The position numbers were made by a program, and so were the translations under genes. The notes below the pieces were generated by a model that worked only from the letters and a program-made list of their open reading frames with translations, was not told where the DNA came from and made no database searches. Positions 33,272 through 41,426 of a stretch of 64,000 bases of DNA are shown one piece after another. Positions within the stretch are counted from its first letter, which is position 1; every line of letters begins with the position of its first letter. Origin of the DNA: a virus; the IMG/VR virus record IMGVR_UViG_3300025886_001957, positions 32,159 through 96,158 of that record; one strand, given 5' to 3'.

Positions 33272-33322
33272 TTTATTCTCCTTTATAAGCAAGATATGTT
33301 GAACCCATTACGGCGTTCAACA
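33272..33322 (-). promoter_or_regulatory. ROSE-like RNA thermometer of dnaK
   Basis: First hairpin (33297-33322): perfect 8-bp arms TGTTGAAC/GTTCAACA around GCCGTAATGG. Second: TCTTGCTT pairs with AAAGGAGA over a three-base loop, hiding the ribosome binding site through a UUGCU motif. The arms differ from the hsp20 copy at three of eight positions while pairing is kept, which supports RNA structure; loop and anti-SD sequence are almost identical. Confidence 0.72.
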
Positions 33323-33323
33323 T

Positions 33324-33331
33324 TATTTATC
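33324..33331 (-). promoter_or_regulatory. Late promoter box GATAAATA before dnaK
   Basis: GATAAATA overlaps the stop codon of guaC and ends one base before the thermometer hairpin. With T4 spacing the start would fall within the 5' arm of that hairpin. Confidence 0.5.
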
Positions 33332-34415
33332 AGTTTGTATAAACTGAGTTAAATTGTTGAGTACAACGGATAAATGTTGTACATTTACTCAATTGTTTTA
33401 ATTTTATTGCACCAGCGTATGTACAAGTAGATCTTAATCCTCCAAGAAGATCTTGTATTGTATATGCTACTTCACCTCTATAAGGAACAAGTACTTCACG
33501 ACCTTCAGCTGAACGATAATCCTTGAGACCGCCAAAGTGTTTTGTATTTGCTGCTTCGCTACTCATACCGTAGAACTGTACAAACTTTTTTTCTTTGATA
33601 ACACGGGATTCATTTTCAAACTCATCTGTGATATATCTTTTTGTAATTACTTTGCCGCTGCCTTCGTTGTGTCCCGCAAGCATTCCTCCGAGCATAACGA
33701 AATCAGCACCACCTGCAAACGCTTTGGCAATATCGCCAGGACAAGTGCAACCACCATCAGCAATGATATGACCGCTAAGGCCGTGAGCAGCATCGGCACA
33801 CTCGATAACAGCTGATAGTTGTGGATAACCCACTCCTGTTTGAATACGAGTAGTGCAAACAGACCCGGGACCAATACCAACCTTAACAATATCTGCGCCA
33901 GCAAGAATCAATTCCTCTGTCATTTCTCCAGTAACTACGTTACCTGCTATAATCACTAATTTTGGAAACTGATCACGTACTTTACGCACCCTTGCCGCAA
34001 AGTGGTCACTGTATCCGTTTGCGATATCCATACATACATATTTTAAGTTATCGCCTACGTGGGCCTGTACATTGACTAACTTTAAAAAGTCAGCATCACT
34101 TGAGCCAATACTCATAGCAACATTAGCTGTACGCTCGGGTATATTGATATTAAAGTATTCTACAAGTTGTTCGGCTGAGTAAGTTTTAACTAAACATGTA
34201 AAGATGTTACCTTCGGCAAGTTTGTTTGCCATTTCAAATGTACCAACACCATCCATGTTACTTGCCATAATCGGCACACCTTCGTATTCTGCTTTACTGT
34301 TTCTAAATTTAAACTTACGGTCTAGGCGTACTTGGCTACGACTTTGTAGTGTACTACGTTTTGGTCTTATAAGCACATCTTTATAGTCAAGGCGAATTTC
34401 TTGGTCGATACGCAT
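33330..34415 (-). CDS. guaC: GMP reductase GuaC
   Basis: A 361-residue IMPDH/GMPR barrel; [20 protein letters not shown] carries the catalytic Cys, followed by [20 protein letters not shown] and [31 protein letters not shown] and [16 protein letters not shown] are GMP-reductase-type, and the CBS domains of IMP dehydrogenase are absent. It converts GMP to IMP, so would shift purine pools toward adenine nucleotides. It lies 2 bases after bS21. Confidence 0.92.
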   Translation of the reverse strand: MRIDQEIRLDYKDVLIRPKRSTLQSRSQVRLDRKFKFRNSKAEYEGVPIMASNMDGVGTFEMANKLAEGNIFTCLVKTYSAEQLVEYFNINIPERTANVAMSIGSSDADFLKLVNVQAHVGDNLKYVCMDIANGYSDHFAARVRKVRDQFPKLVIIAGNVVTGEMTEELILAGADIVKVGIGPGSVCTTRIQTGVGYPQLSAVIECADAAHGLSGHIIADGGCTCPGDIAKAFAGGADFVMLGGMLAGHNEGSGKVITKRYITDEFENESRVIKEKKFVQFYGMSSEAANTKHFGGLKDYRSAEGREVLVPYRGEVAYTIQDLLGGLRSTCTYAGAIKLKQLSKCTTFIRCTQQFNSVYTN

Positions 34416-34416
34416 A

Positions 34417-34653
34417 TTAAAGCTCGTTTGATTTTTGTTTTAGTTTTTTTGCTCTGCGTATTGCAGCAAGCTTTGATAACCTTCTTTTGGTTCCTTTGGA
34501 CTGATAAAATTCTCTTTGTTTCATCTCTTGAAACAGTCCGTCATCGGCTAATTTCTTTTTTAGTTTTCGTAATGCTTTAGCAATGTCATTGTTATAAACA
34601 TCGACTTTAAAGCCTTTGCTAAATGTTGTGTCTGTTTTTAAATGTTTACTCAT
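34417..34653 (-). CDS. rpsU: Ribosomal protein bS21
   Basis: A 78-residue basic protein matching bS21: [20 protein letters not shown] near the start, then [20 protein letters not shown] and a Lys/Arg-rich end. bS21 sits near the anti-Shine-Dalgarno region of 16S RNA and helps initiation; phage copies are known from marine phages and can enter host ribosomes. Overlaps the upstream ORF by 8 bases. Confidence 0.93.
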   Translation of the reverse strand: MSKHLKTDTTFSKGFKVDVYNNDIAKALRKLKKKLADDGLFQEMKQREFYQSKGTKRRLSKLAAIRRAKKLKQKSNEL

Positions 34654-35047
34654 TATTTCCTCTATCTATTAATATATTGTTGAGCCATTGTAAGTCATAG
34701 ACTTTGTTATTGCTTATTAAATTATAAGGTGTAACCGAGTCGTTTGTCAAGTAAAAAGTGTCTGGTTGTGCAATAAAATACGATGAAAATTTACGAACCG
34801 CTGGATTACAATTATCCAAGTCAATAATAGTAGATTTTATATTTTTTTGTTGACTTATTGATAATAACCAAGGTATCTCATGTTCGTCAAACCATGTTTC
34901 AAATAGAAATATATTCAAGTCAATGGTTAAATGATCAATTGACTGTTGTAACATTTCTTTAAGGTGTTCGGTTGGACAAATAAGTAAAATACTAAGTGTG
35001 TCATTTAATAATACATCAGGTGGTGTAATTATTGTAATATTATTCAT
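34646..35047 (-). CDS. Conserved phage protein, 133 aa
   Basis: An alpha/beta protein starting MNNITIITPPDVLLNDTLSI, with IFLFETWFDEHEIPWLLSIS and STIIDLDNCNPAVRKF, suggesting a Rossmann-like fold. It precedes bS21 with an 8-base overlap. Function unknown. Confidence 0.65.
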   Translation of the reverse strand: MNNITIITPPDVLLNDTLSILLICPTEHLKEMLQQSIDHLTIDLNIFLFETWFDEHEIPWLLSISQQKNIKSTIIDLDNCNPAVRKFSSYFIAQPDTFYLTNDSVTPYNLISNNKVYDLQWLNNILIDRGNNE

Positions 35048-35053
35048 ACTATT

Positions 35054-37222
35054 CTAATTCCATGGAAGTTTATCTATTTTACCTTTTATATATCTCATTT
35101 TCCATATCTTGATACTTTGATCTGGATTGTTCTGTTTCCATTCATGTTTTTTGTTGTTATACTCATTGTCTTTTTCTAATCTAGATAGATGTTCTTGGCG
35201 TTGCTTTTCATCTTCATTATTAGGTATAAATTCTTCGTCGGCTTTAGGAATTACTGGTACCATTCCTTGGGAAGTGTCTCTTCCATTATCATTGGTTCTA
35301 AGTTGTTTATTATTAATTGTAGTTGTTTCACTGTCATTGCTGGCTTGCTCTGTGGCAACTTCTTTACTTCCTTTGTCGGATTGTTCGTTGTTGTCTGTGT
35401 TGACATCATCAGGTCTATTATACTGGTCATTTCTGGTATCTCCGTCATCGTATCCAGGATTATTAACAATAGCTTGCGCCCGTTGTCTTTCATAATCTGT
35501 TCGACTATTAGTCTGATCGTGTTTTTCTTTTGCACGATACATAAATGTATATTGGCTAGCAATTAGCAGTAACACAGCTAATGGATCAAAAACTAGAATT
35601 ATTATTAAGATTACCCATCTTACTGCCTCTTCTAATATAGTTTGATCTGCTTTTTCGCCATATACAAATTCTGCGAGATATTTAACAGGACCAACTTCTG
35701 CTTCTAGCTTACGATAATCAGCTTGTAAAGCATATTTTTGTTCTGTTAGTTCGTCAATAGTATTATTAGTTGTACGTATTTTATTTTGTTGTTCAGTAAC
35801 AAATTGTTCAACATCTTCATCTTTTCCTACAGTTAAATTATCTCTTAATCGCTGTATCAAAGAATTGCTTGCTGCAATTTGTGTATCTGCACTAGTGCGT
35901 AAATTGGCTATTGTTTGTCTAGCAGAAATAATTTTAGGATTTTCTGCTTTACGTAAATTTGCAATAGTTTCTTGTATTGTTTTTTGTTGACTACGGATAT
36001 TTGGAATACTATTATCTATTATTGTTTGAATATTAGTAAGTATTTGCTTACGAGAGTTAGTAGCTTCAGTTGTAGCCTTGTTACGTATTCTGTCAATATC
36101 TACTACTATCTGCTGTTTACGTTTTGTAATGTTATCAGTTTGTTCTCCACGTAAATTATTTACTAGTGTAGTAAGTCTTTGCCTTTCAGTGTCAAACGCA
36201 GTTTGAGCTTGTTGACGTAATTCAGTTGCTTGTGTTTGTAATTCATTAATGCGAGTTTGTTGTGCTTCAACCCATGCATCAAGAGCACGTTGAGTATTTG
36301 AACCAAATTTACCGTCACTGTTTACACCAATAATAGCTTGACCAATTTTAATTTGTTCTTTTTCATTACTTTGTAATTTATTTGTAATTACTGTTAGGTT
36401 TTCTTTTAAATCTGCTACTTGCTGTAACATTTCATCAGCTAGTGTTGTATCGATACTTAGTAAACTTATTCTTTCTTCATATTCATTTGCTTGAGTATTA
36501 ATACGTCCTAGATTTTCTTCTAGTTGTTCACTTTCGTCAATGTACGGCTGTACTTGTTCTTCAACACTTGACGCACTTACTGAATCAAGTTGAGTTCTAT
36601 AATCTTTTACTACGCTTTCTAATCTAGTAATTTCGTCGTTAAAACTTGTTAATTCTTTTTCATGCGAAGTTATTTGTTTTTCAACTTTGAGTAACTCTGC
36701 TGTAATAATGCTGTTTTGTTCAGCTATTGCAGGATCTATTCTATCATATGCTGTATCAATACGTATTTGTTCTTTGTCAATTTGTTCTTGTATAGCATCA
36801 TTGCCGCTGCCTACACTTGCTTCAGCTTCGTTTATGCGTGTTTCAGATCTTGAAATAATCTGTTCTTGTCGTATTATTTCTTCGTCAATCCGGTCTATTT
36901 GAGCAATGCCTTCATCGGCAGCACTTGTTTGTTCTATATGTGCCTTTGAAAGAAATCCAAAAATACCCATACTGGTTATAAACATAAGAATAAAAACAGC
37001 TAGTGTAAGGTAAGTTTTTAACCACCAAGTTGCTTGTTTCCAGTATCGATGTAACCATACCGCGGTAATTAATTTACCTACTTCAAGTACACCTCCCATA
37101 ATCATGATAGGAATTGCAGCCGCAGCAAAAATAGCCATAAGTCCAGCTACTGAATAATAAATTGCTACTGCACTTATTGAAAGAGCAGTAACCAGTGTAA
37201 GTATTCCTAAAAATATATTCAT
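35054..37222 (-). CDS. Large coiled-coil membrane protein, 722 aa
   Basis: The N-terminus has three or four membrane segments (about 5-40 and 65-95), then a very long coiled coil (about 105-530) with a short peptidoglycan-binding-like insert (GVNSDGKFGSNTQRALDAWV), then another membrane segment (AVRWVILIIILVFDPLAVLL, about 545-570) and a disordered Asn/Asp/Gln-rich tail. Proteins with this layout recur in T4-like marine phages. It may span the envelope during infection or lysis; inference. Confidence 0.78.
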   Translation of the reverse strand: MNIFLGILTLVTALSISAVAIYYSVAGLMAIFAAAAIPIMIMGGVLEVGKLITAVWLHRYWKQATWWLKTYLTLAVFILMFITSMGIFGFLSKAHIEQTSAADEGIAQIDRIDEEIIRQEQIISRSETRINEAEASVGSGNDAIQEQIDKEQIRIDTAYDRIDPAIAEQNSIITAELLKVEKQITSHEKELTSFNDEITRLESVVKDYRTQLDSVSASSVEEQVQPYIDESEQLEENLGRINTQANEYEERISLLSIDTTLADEMLQQVADLKENLTVITNKLQSNEKEQIKIGQAIIGVNSDGKFGSNTQRALDAWVEAQQTRINELQTQATELRQQAQTAFDTERQRLTTLVNNLRGEQTDNITKRKQQIVVDIDRIRNKATTEATNSRKQILTNIQTIIDNSIPNIRSQQKTIQETIANLRKAENPKIISARQTIANLRTSADTQIAASNSLIQRLRDNLTVGKDEDVEQFVTEQQNKIRTTNNTIDELTEQKYALQADYRKLEAEVGPVKYLAEFVYGEKADQTILEEAVRWVILIIILVFDPLAVLLLIASQYTFMYRAKEKHDQTNSRTDYERQRAQAIVNNPGYDDGDTRNDQYNRPDDVNTDNNEQSDKGSKEVATEQASNDSETTTINNKQLRTNDNGRDTSQGMVPVIPKADEEFIPNNEDEKQRQEHLSRLEKDNEYNNKKHEWKQNNPDQSIKIWKMRYIKGKIDKLPWN

Positions 37223-37263
37223 ATAATTATCATAATATCAAGGTACGGTGCGCATTTACTTTT

Positions 37264-37626
37264 TTAGTTGCGCCGCATAGTACTAGCTTCAATAGCTTGT
37301 TTTTTACTTGTAACGGGCATAAGATTGCTTTTATGAGTAGTTGCAATACCAATAATATAAGTCCCTGTATATTGTTGCCTTTCTTTAGCAGCGCCTGCGC
37401 CTGCAATTTTATTACTTAATTTTACACCAGTTCTATTATCTTTATAGTCTGGTATATTATTTATGTCTATTTTTTCAGTCTTACTAGTATTAGCTCCTTT
37501 AACACCCATCTTTTTAAGCCATTTTTCGTGCTCAGTTTGGGCTTTCTGTTGTCGTGCGTTAAGTTTCTTTTTCTTAGAATTATATCTAGTTGTAGTCAAG
37601 TATGGTCCAACAAGATGCATTGACAT
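37264..37626 (-). CDS. Conserved phage protein, 120 aa
   Basis: Basic protein starting MSMHLVGPYLTTTRYNSKKK, a start typical of a small protein of T4-like marine phages. No catalytic motif. Possibly virion-associated or DNA-binding; unknown. Confidence 0.7.
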   Translation of the reverse strand: MSMHLVGPYLTTTRYNSKKKKLNARQQKAQTEHEKWLKKMGVKGANTSKTEKIDINNIPDYKDNRTGVKLSNKIAGAGAAKERQQYTGTYIIGIATTHKSNLMPVTSKKQAIEASTMRRN

Positions 37627-37636
37627 ATTAAAACTC

Positions 37637-37909
37637 CTATACCATTATGCCAGGTTTTACTTTTTGTGTATTAACAACTGGCACTCGTCTTGACGGATCA
37701 CCATCTTTTTCAACACAGCCAATTTCTAACGTAGTATAAGTACCCTGGCCGTAAATGTCATCTAAGTGTATAACTAATTTGGAAGATAAGTCAACTATAT
37801 TATTCTGTGTGTAATATAGGCATTGTTCTTTATTAGAAAAGTTTTTACCTTCGAGTACAAGTCTTTCGTCAGTTTCAACTATAAAAAATAAAGAATACAA
37901 CATCCACAT
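37637..37909 (-). CDS. Small secreted two-Cys protein, 90 aa
   Basis: A hydrophobic start (MWMLYSLFFIVET) followed by NFSNKEQCLYYTQNN and TTLEIGCVEKDG: two cysteines in the same spacing style as the 23936 and 39694 products. Likely periplasmic with one disulfide. Function unknown. Confidence 0.62.
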   Translation of the reverse strand: MWMLYSLFFIVETDERLVLEGKNFSNKEQCLYYTQNNIVDLSSKLVIHLDDIYGQGTYTTLEIGCVEKDGDPSRRVPVVNTQKVKPGIMV

Positions 37910-37916
37910 AGTAACA

Positions 37917-38366
37917 TTATCCAGAAAATGGGTCGAATTGTGTACCGTTAGTAATCAAACATGCCATGCCGTTTGAATGTACTACTAATGTCCATTTTCC
38001 GCTATTTTGATCTACATAAAAACTAACTGGTGACTTGAATGGTTGTGCAAATTGTGGTGGGCGTCCTGGAGGGATCATATAAAATAATCCTTCAGCACTA
38101 AAAAGTTTCTTTTCATTGTTTTCATTGGTTAGTAAATTTATTACATATTCTTCAGTATCGCAGGGTATACGTTGAGCCTGCATAGACGGATTTCGTGGAA
38201 TATCTGTCTTATCTTTTTCTGGTGCCAAAATTCCTGGCGGTGCTGGTGGTAGTGTTTCTTGATATATTTCAGGATCTCCAGACATATCTTGGGCTTTAAC
38301 TGATATGCTAGCAGTACAGGATACTAGCAACAGTGTAGTAGTAAATATTAATAAGTTTTTGATCAT
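37917..38366 (-). CDS. Lipoprotein, 149 aa
   Basis: Lipoprotein signal MIKNLLIFTTTLLLVSC (Cys17), a Pro-rich linker (ETLPPAPPGILAPEKDK), then a beta-rich domain with two Cys (RIPCDTEEYVINLL; HSNGMACLITNG). Could act in superinfection exclusion or envelope change; not recognised. Confidence 0.7.
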   Translation of the reverse strand: MIKNLLIFTTTLLLVSCTASISVKAQDMSGDPEIYQETLPPAPPGILAPEKDKTDIPRNPSMQAQRIPCDTEEYVINLLTNENNEKKLFSAEGLFYMIPPGRPPQFAQPFKSPVSFYVDQNSGKWTLVVHSNGMACLITNGTQFDPFSG

Positions 38367-38413
38367 TTAATATACTCCTCTATTGTTAATTGTATAATAT
38401 AATCATAATAAAG

Positions 38414-38854
38414 TCAACCTAAATGATCTATTTTAACAACTCCTTCGGAAATTAAACGTTCTCGATTAGCCAAATGAGCAGCAGCTACGTCATCTTTATT
38501 TTGTCCATGATACGGCACACAATGACCTTCTTCAATCATAACTTCGGTAGCCATACGTCCATCTTCGGTTACAAAATCACCTAGTACTCTTCCAAATTTA
38601 CCTTTCATGTCTTCGCCGTTTTTATTAATCTCAGTTTTAAGTATTGTTGTTTCGCCTAATAATTCTTGTAATCTTTTCTTAGCAGCTAACCCAAATTGTT
38701 TTTCTGTTAAATCTCTAGTTCTGCTTTCAGGAGTATCAATCCCCATAACTCTAACTCTTTCGTCTGATAATACAATTCCAAACCCTAAATCAATATCTAC
38801 ATCCACAGTATCACCGTCTATAACTTTTATAACCTTTGCCCTATATTCATACAT
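38414..38854 (-). CDS. Thermonuclease-like (SNase) nuclease
   Basis: A 146-residue OB-fold nuclease: KVIDGDTVDVDIDLGFGI and RVRVMGIDTPESRTRD carry the Asp and Arg of the active site, followed by KFGRVLGDFV and GHCVPYHGQNKDD. No signal peptide, so it probably acts in the cytoplasm. Late box 17 bases upstream with a GAGGG ribosome binding site. Confidence 0.88.
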   Translation of the reverse strand: MYEYRAKVIKVIDGDTVDVDIDLGFGIVLSDERVRVMGIDTPESRTRDLTEKQFGLAAKKRLQELLGETTILKTEINKNGEDMKGKFGRVLGDFVTEDGRMATEVMIEEGHCVPYHGQNKDDVAAAHLANRERLISEGVVKIDHLG

Positions 38855-38871
38855 TTTAAAACCCTCATATA

Positions 38872-38879
38872 TATTTATC
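38872..38879 (-). promoter_or_regulatory. Late promoter box GATAAATA
   Basis: GATAAATA 17 bases before the thermonuclease ATG; leaves room for the ribosome binding site. Confidence 0.5.
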
Positions 38880-38912
38880 GGAATATAAAAAAAGAGACTA
38901 CAAAAAACTGTT

Positions 38913-39302
38913 TTATTTTTGTAGTAATATTTTAAAGTTTAGTTGCAATCCCTTGTCACCAGCAGCAAACACCTCGGGCTTTGTGATACGAGATACTTTT
39001 GATTTGTTTTCTGGTTTTTGTTGAAACTGAGAAAATGCATAACTTATTTCAGTTTCCATAATATTTTTAAATCTAAATGCTCTATCGCATTCGCAGAGTA
39101 TTTGAAAATTCCAACTTGATTGAGTTTTAGTTTTTTCGTATACTGGTTCACCAAGAATTATATCAACAAACTTAACACCTTGACGAGAGGCTCCTCTAAG
39201 TGATTGTTTAATTATTTCTCCAACAACAGTTTTAGTCGCTAGATTAATTGCCTGTTGTTTTGCTTCTCTATGTGAAGCACTTAAAGATTTAAAAAATCCC
39301 AT
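38913..39302 (-). CDS. Hypothetical protein, 129 aa
   Basis: Starts MGFFKSLSASHREAKQQAIN and has a helical N-terminus and beta-rich C-terminus (EVFAAGDKGLQLNFKILLQK). The ATG lies directly at the 3' end of the tmRNA coding piece, so it may be read from the tmRNA transcript. Function unknown. Confidence 0.62.
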   Translation of the reverse strand: MGFFKSLSASHREAKQQAINLATKTVVGEIIKQSLRGASRQGVKFVDIILGEPVYEKTKTQSSWNFQILCECDRAFRFKNIMETEISYAFSQFQQKPENKSKVSRITKPEVFAAGDKGLQLNFKILLQK

Positions 39303-39660
39303 GTATGTAAGCCCTCGTAGTCGGCACTTCTGTTGCCAGGCAGTACCCGCCCCGGAAAGCCTATTTAGGCTGCCATTGCCATGTCTGGCGCATAATTGTC
39401 ATTTGCAATTATAGTTGTTGACCAATAACGCAGTCATCCGGTAAACTCCACTCTATCTTCACACTGGTCGATCCTATTTCGGCCCCATCAAAGATACACT
39501 ATCCTGCCTCCTCTTAACATTTAGTTAAGTATCAACAATCAGGTTCAAAACATCTCGCAATGTCAGTTTTATCAACTACTAAGTAGCATAGTATATCTAT
39601 GGTGGAGCCGTCCGGTACCGCCCCGGAGTCCCATATGTGTCCATTTTGCTTCAACATTTA
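39303..39660 (-). ncRNA. ssrA: Permuted two-piece tmRNA gene
   Basis: In transcript order: an acceptor piece ending CGGCTCC-ACCA at 39600, preceded by a T-arm TCCGG-GGCGGTA-CCGGA; a 113-base intervening segment; then the coding piece starting GGGGCCGAAATAGGATCGAC at 39486. GGGGCCG pairs with CGGCTCC (7 bp, one G-U). The tag frame (39365-39406) encodes ANDNYAPDMAMAA and a stop inside a GCC-GGC hairpin. This is the circularly permuted form of alphaproteobacteria. It frees stalled ribosomes and tags peptides for degradation. Outer ends are approximate. Confidence 0.9.
39365..39406 (-). other. tmRNA tag reading frame ANDNYAPDMAMAA
   Basis: GCA resume codon at 39404-39406, then AAT GAC AAT TAT GCG CCA GAC ATG GCA ATG GCA GCC and TAA at 39365-39367. 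The AND-N-[YF]-A start and the AA end match known proteobacterial tags; the final MAA differs from the usual LAA or VAA. Confidence 0.9.
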
Positions 39661-39693
39661 CAAGTATATTTATATATTAATTTATGGGTATTG

Positions 39694-39882
39694 TCAAGTC
39701 TCAATGGCATCTTTTAATGTACATTTATATTCAACAGCATCCCATCTACCATCTGGTGGTATTAATTGGTATATTGGGAGCATGTCATAACAATCTTGTT
39801 TAGAATCAAACCACTGTACATCTTGTGTAATACAGTCCGATTGTAAACAAACTGTTAGCAATATGTGCCACATTATTTCCAT
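39694..39882 (-). CDS. Small secreted Cys-containing protein, 62 aa
   Basis: Starts MEIMWHILLTVCLQSD with a signal-like stretch, then FDSKQDCYDMLPIYQ and AVEYKCTLKDAIET. Third member of the two-Cys small secreted set in this window. Shares one base with the oxygenase-like gene stop. Confidence 0.6.
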   Translation of the reverse strand: MEIMWHILLTVCLQSDCITQDVQWFDSKQDCYDMLPIYQLIPPDGRWDAVEYKCTLKDAIET

Positions 39883-40979
39883 CAGTTACGAGCCATATGT
39901 TTAGGTTCAGTGTCTACTAATGCTTGCTGATACGGATTAACATCTAAATACTTGCCCCATTCACTATAGTAATGACGCATACCAACTTCGTCATGTATTG
40001 TTGAGTTTTCATGTCTTCCATGTAAGATATGTCTATCTTCTGTACCTTCTCTCATTGTTGTGCCTTGTCCAGATACGCCTAATAAATCTTCATGTAAGTT
40101 GCGTCCAAATGGTCCCCAAATTGTATTATGATGCTTGATACGAGTTTGTCTTTCTTCTGGAGTGTCTTTGCGTAATCCATATCCTCTAAATTCAATTAGT
40201 ACGCTGTTAGGTCCTAGTGGAGTAACACTATCACTACGGTAAGCACTACCACGCAAGTTAAAGTTAAAGCCTGGAAACAAGTCTACCATATACCATTGGT
40301 TAGGCGGCAAGTTAGGAAAACTTAATTCTCCTCTATCACCTTCTTTATCAAATTCGGTATAGTTGACTGTAAAACTACTTACATTTACATGTCCATTATC
40401 AAACGGTACATTTTTTCTAGCAAAATATTCATCATTAAACCCAGTTACGCGATTGAAATAGTGCATAAAGTCGTGGTAGAATTCACTGTTAGTATCATGC
40501 CATAGTTTGTAGTTGGTGGGAATAATTGCTTTGTGATAATGAAATATTTCTAGTTCTTCTGTATCAATAGCATCTGCAATACAATCAAATGCACCTGCTG
40601 TCCATTGTTCTACATCCATTGTAGGATTAGGATCTAGTGTTACCCAAACCATACCACCATGCTTTATTTCACTGTATAGTTCTGAATTGCTAGTCGCAAT
40701 AGGGGCCTTTAATGTTCCTGTAGGAGTTATTACATCGTAGTTATAATATGCTTTTACTCCGTTACCTGTATTGTAAACAATAATATTATGTCCAGCAATT
40801 TGTGATGTACGATAATCGAATTTATTATACATTTCACTAATATGGCATACTGGTACCCATACTTTACTAAAAATGTTTTCAACTTCTTCATTGAATATTG
40901 TTTGACTAGAATATATTTCGCTACTAAGTGATTCTACGTTAGGTTTTTTTAACCAATTCTTATGATTACGTGGTGGCAT
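39882..40979 (-). CDS. Rieske-oxygenase alpha-subunit homologue lacking the Rieske centre
   Basis: A 365-residue protein that follows ring-hydroxylating oxygenase alpha subunits: FSKVWVPVCHISEM at the start, and the mononuclear iron site in YKLWHDTNSEFYHDFMHYFN (D/N-x-x-H-x3-H), then LFPGFNFNLRGSAY in the catalytic domain. The usual C-x-H ... C-x-x-H cluster ligands that should lie at about residues 55-115 are absent; that region holds only VYNTGNGVKAYYN and GGMVWVTLDPNP. Without the cluster it could not take electrons in the usual way. Strong AAGGAGATA ribosome binding site. Confidence 0.8.
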   Translation of the reverse strand: MPPRNHKNWLKKPNVESLSSEIYSSQTIFNEEVENIFSKVWVPVCHISEMYNKFDYRTSQIAGHNIIVYNTGNGVKAYYNYDVITPTGTLKAPIATSNSELYSEIKHGGMVWVTLDPNPTMDVEQWTAGAFDCIADAIDTEELEIFHYHKAIIPTNYKLWHDTNSEFYHDFMHYFNRVTGFNDEYFARKNVPFDNGHVNVSSFTVNYTEFDKEGDRGELSFPNLPPNQWYMVDLFPGFNFNLRGSAYRSDSVTPLGPNSVLIEFRGYGLRKDTPEERQTRIKHHNTIWGPFGRNLHEDLLGVSGQGTTMREGTEDRHILHGRHENSTIHDEVGMRHYYSEWGKYLDVNPYQQALVDTEPKHMARN

Positions 40980-41075
40980 GTTAATGTATCTCCTTGTACT
41001 ATATTTAATTTAATATAGCACAGGAAATGTCATTAACCTAATACAAAGATGACAATAGCTAATAGATAATATCTA

Positions 41076-41426
41076 TTATTCATTATTGTAAAATGCATCA
41101 ACTGTTGCATCTAGTACTGTATCTAATGCTAAATCTTTAAAATCTTCGTGTAATTTTATTGACTCAGTTGGAGACAGTACTACATTATCTTCTTCTTCAT
41201 TGTCATCTTGAATGTCAAAGAACATTACTAATTCGTCCTGTGTTAGTACATCATCAGCAGCAGCAGTTGCCCATGCAGCTGAAATTAATATTAACTGACA
41301 TCCTAGTTCTGAGTCTAGTATTTTGTGTTTAACAATATATCTAATTGTCTGACGTCTTACATCATGATAGTATTGTACTCTTTTACCAACATTAAGTAAG
41401 TATCTTTTAGTATTTTGAATTCCCAT
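41076..41426 (-). CDS. Hypothetical protein, 116 aa
   Basis: A helical protein (MGIQNTKRYLLNVGKRVQYY; ISAAWATAAADDVLTQDELV) with an acidic middle. Overlaps the upstream 59-residue gene by one base. Not recognised. Confidence 0.65.
   Translation of the reverse strand: MGIQNTKRYLLNVGKRVQYYHDVRRQTIRYIVKHKILDSELGCQLILISAAWATAAADDVLTQDELVMFFDIQDDNEEEDNVVLSPTESIKLHEDFKDLALDTVLDATVDAFYNNE

Noticed and set aside
33330-34415. IMP dehydrogenase
   Set aside because: No CBS domain and the sequence follows GMP reductase around the catalytic Cys and in the C-terminal half.
39303-39660. Region first taken as an empty intergenic gap or ordinary tRNA
   Set aside because: The 5' GGGGCCG..GGATCGAC block, its pairing with CGGCTCC and the tag frame identify a permuted tmRNA.
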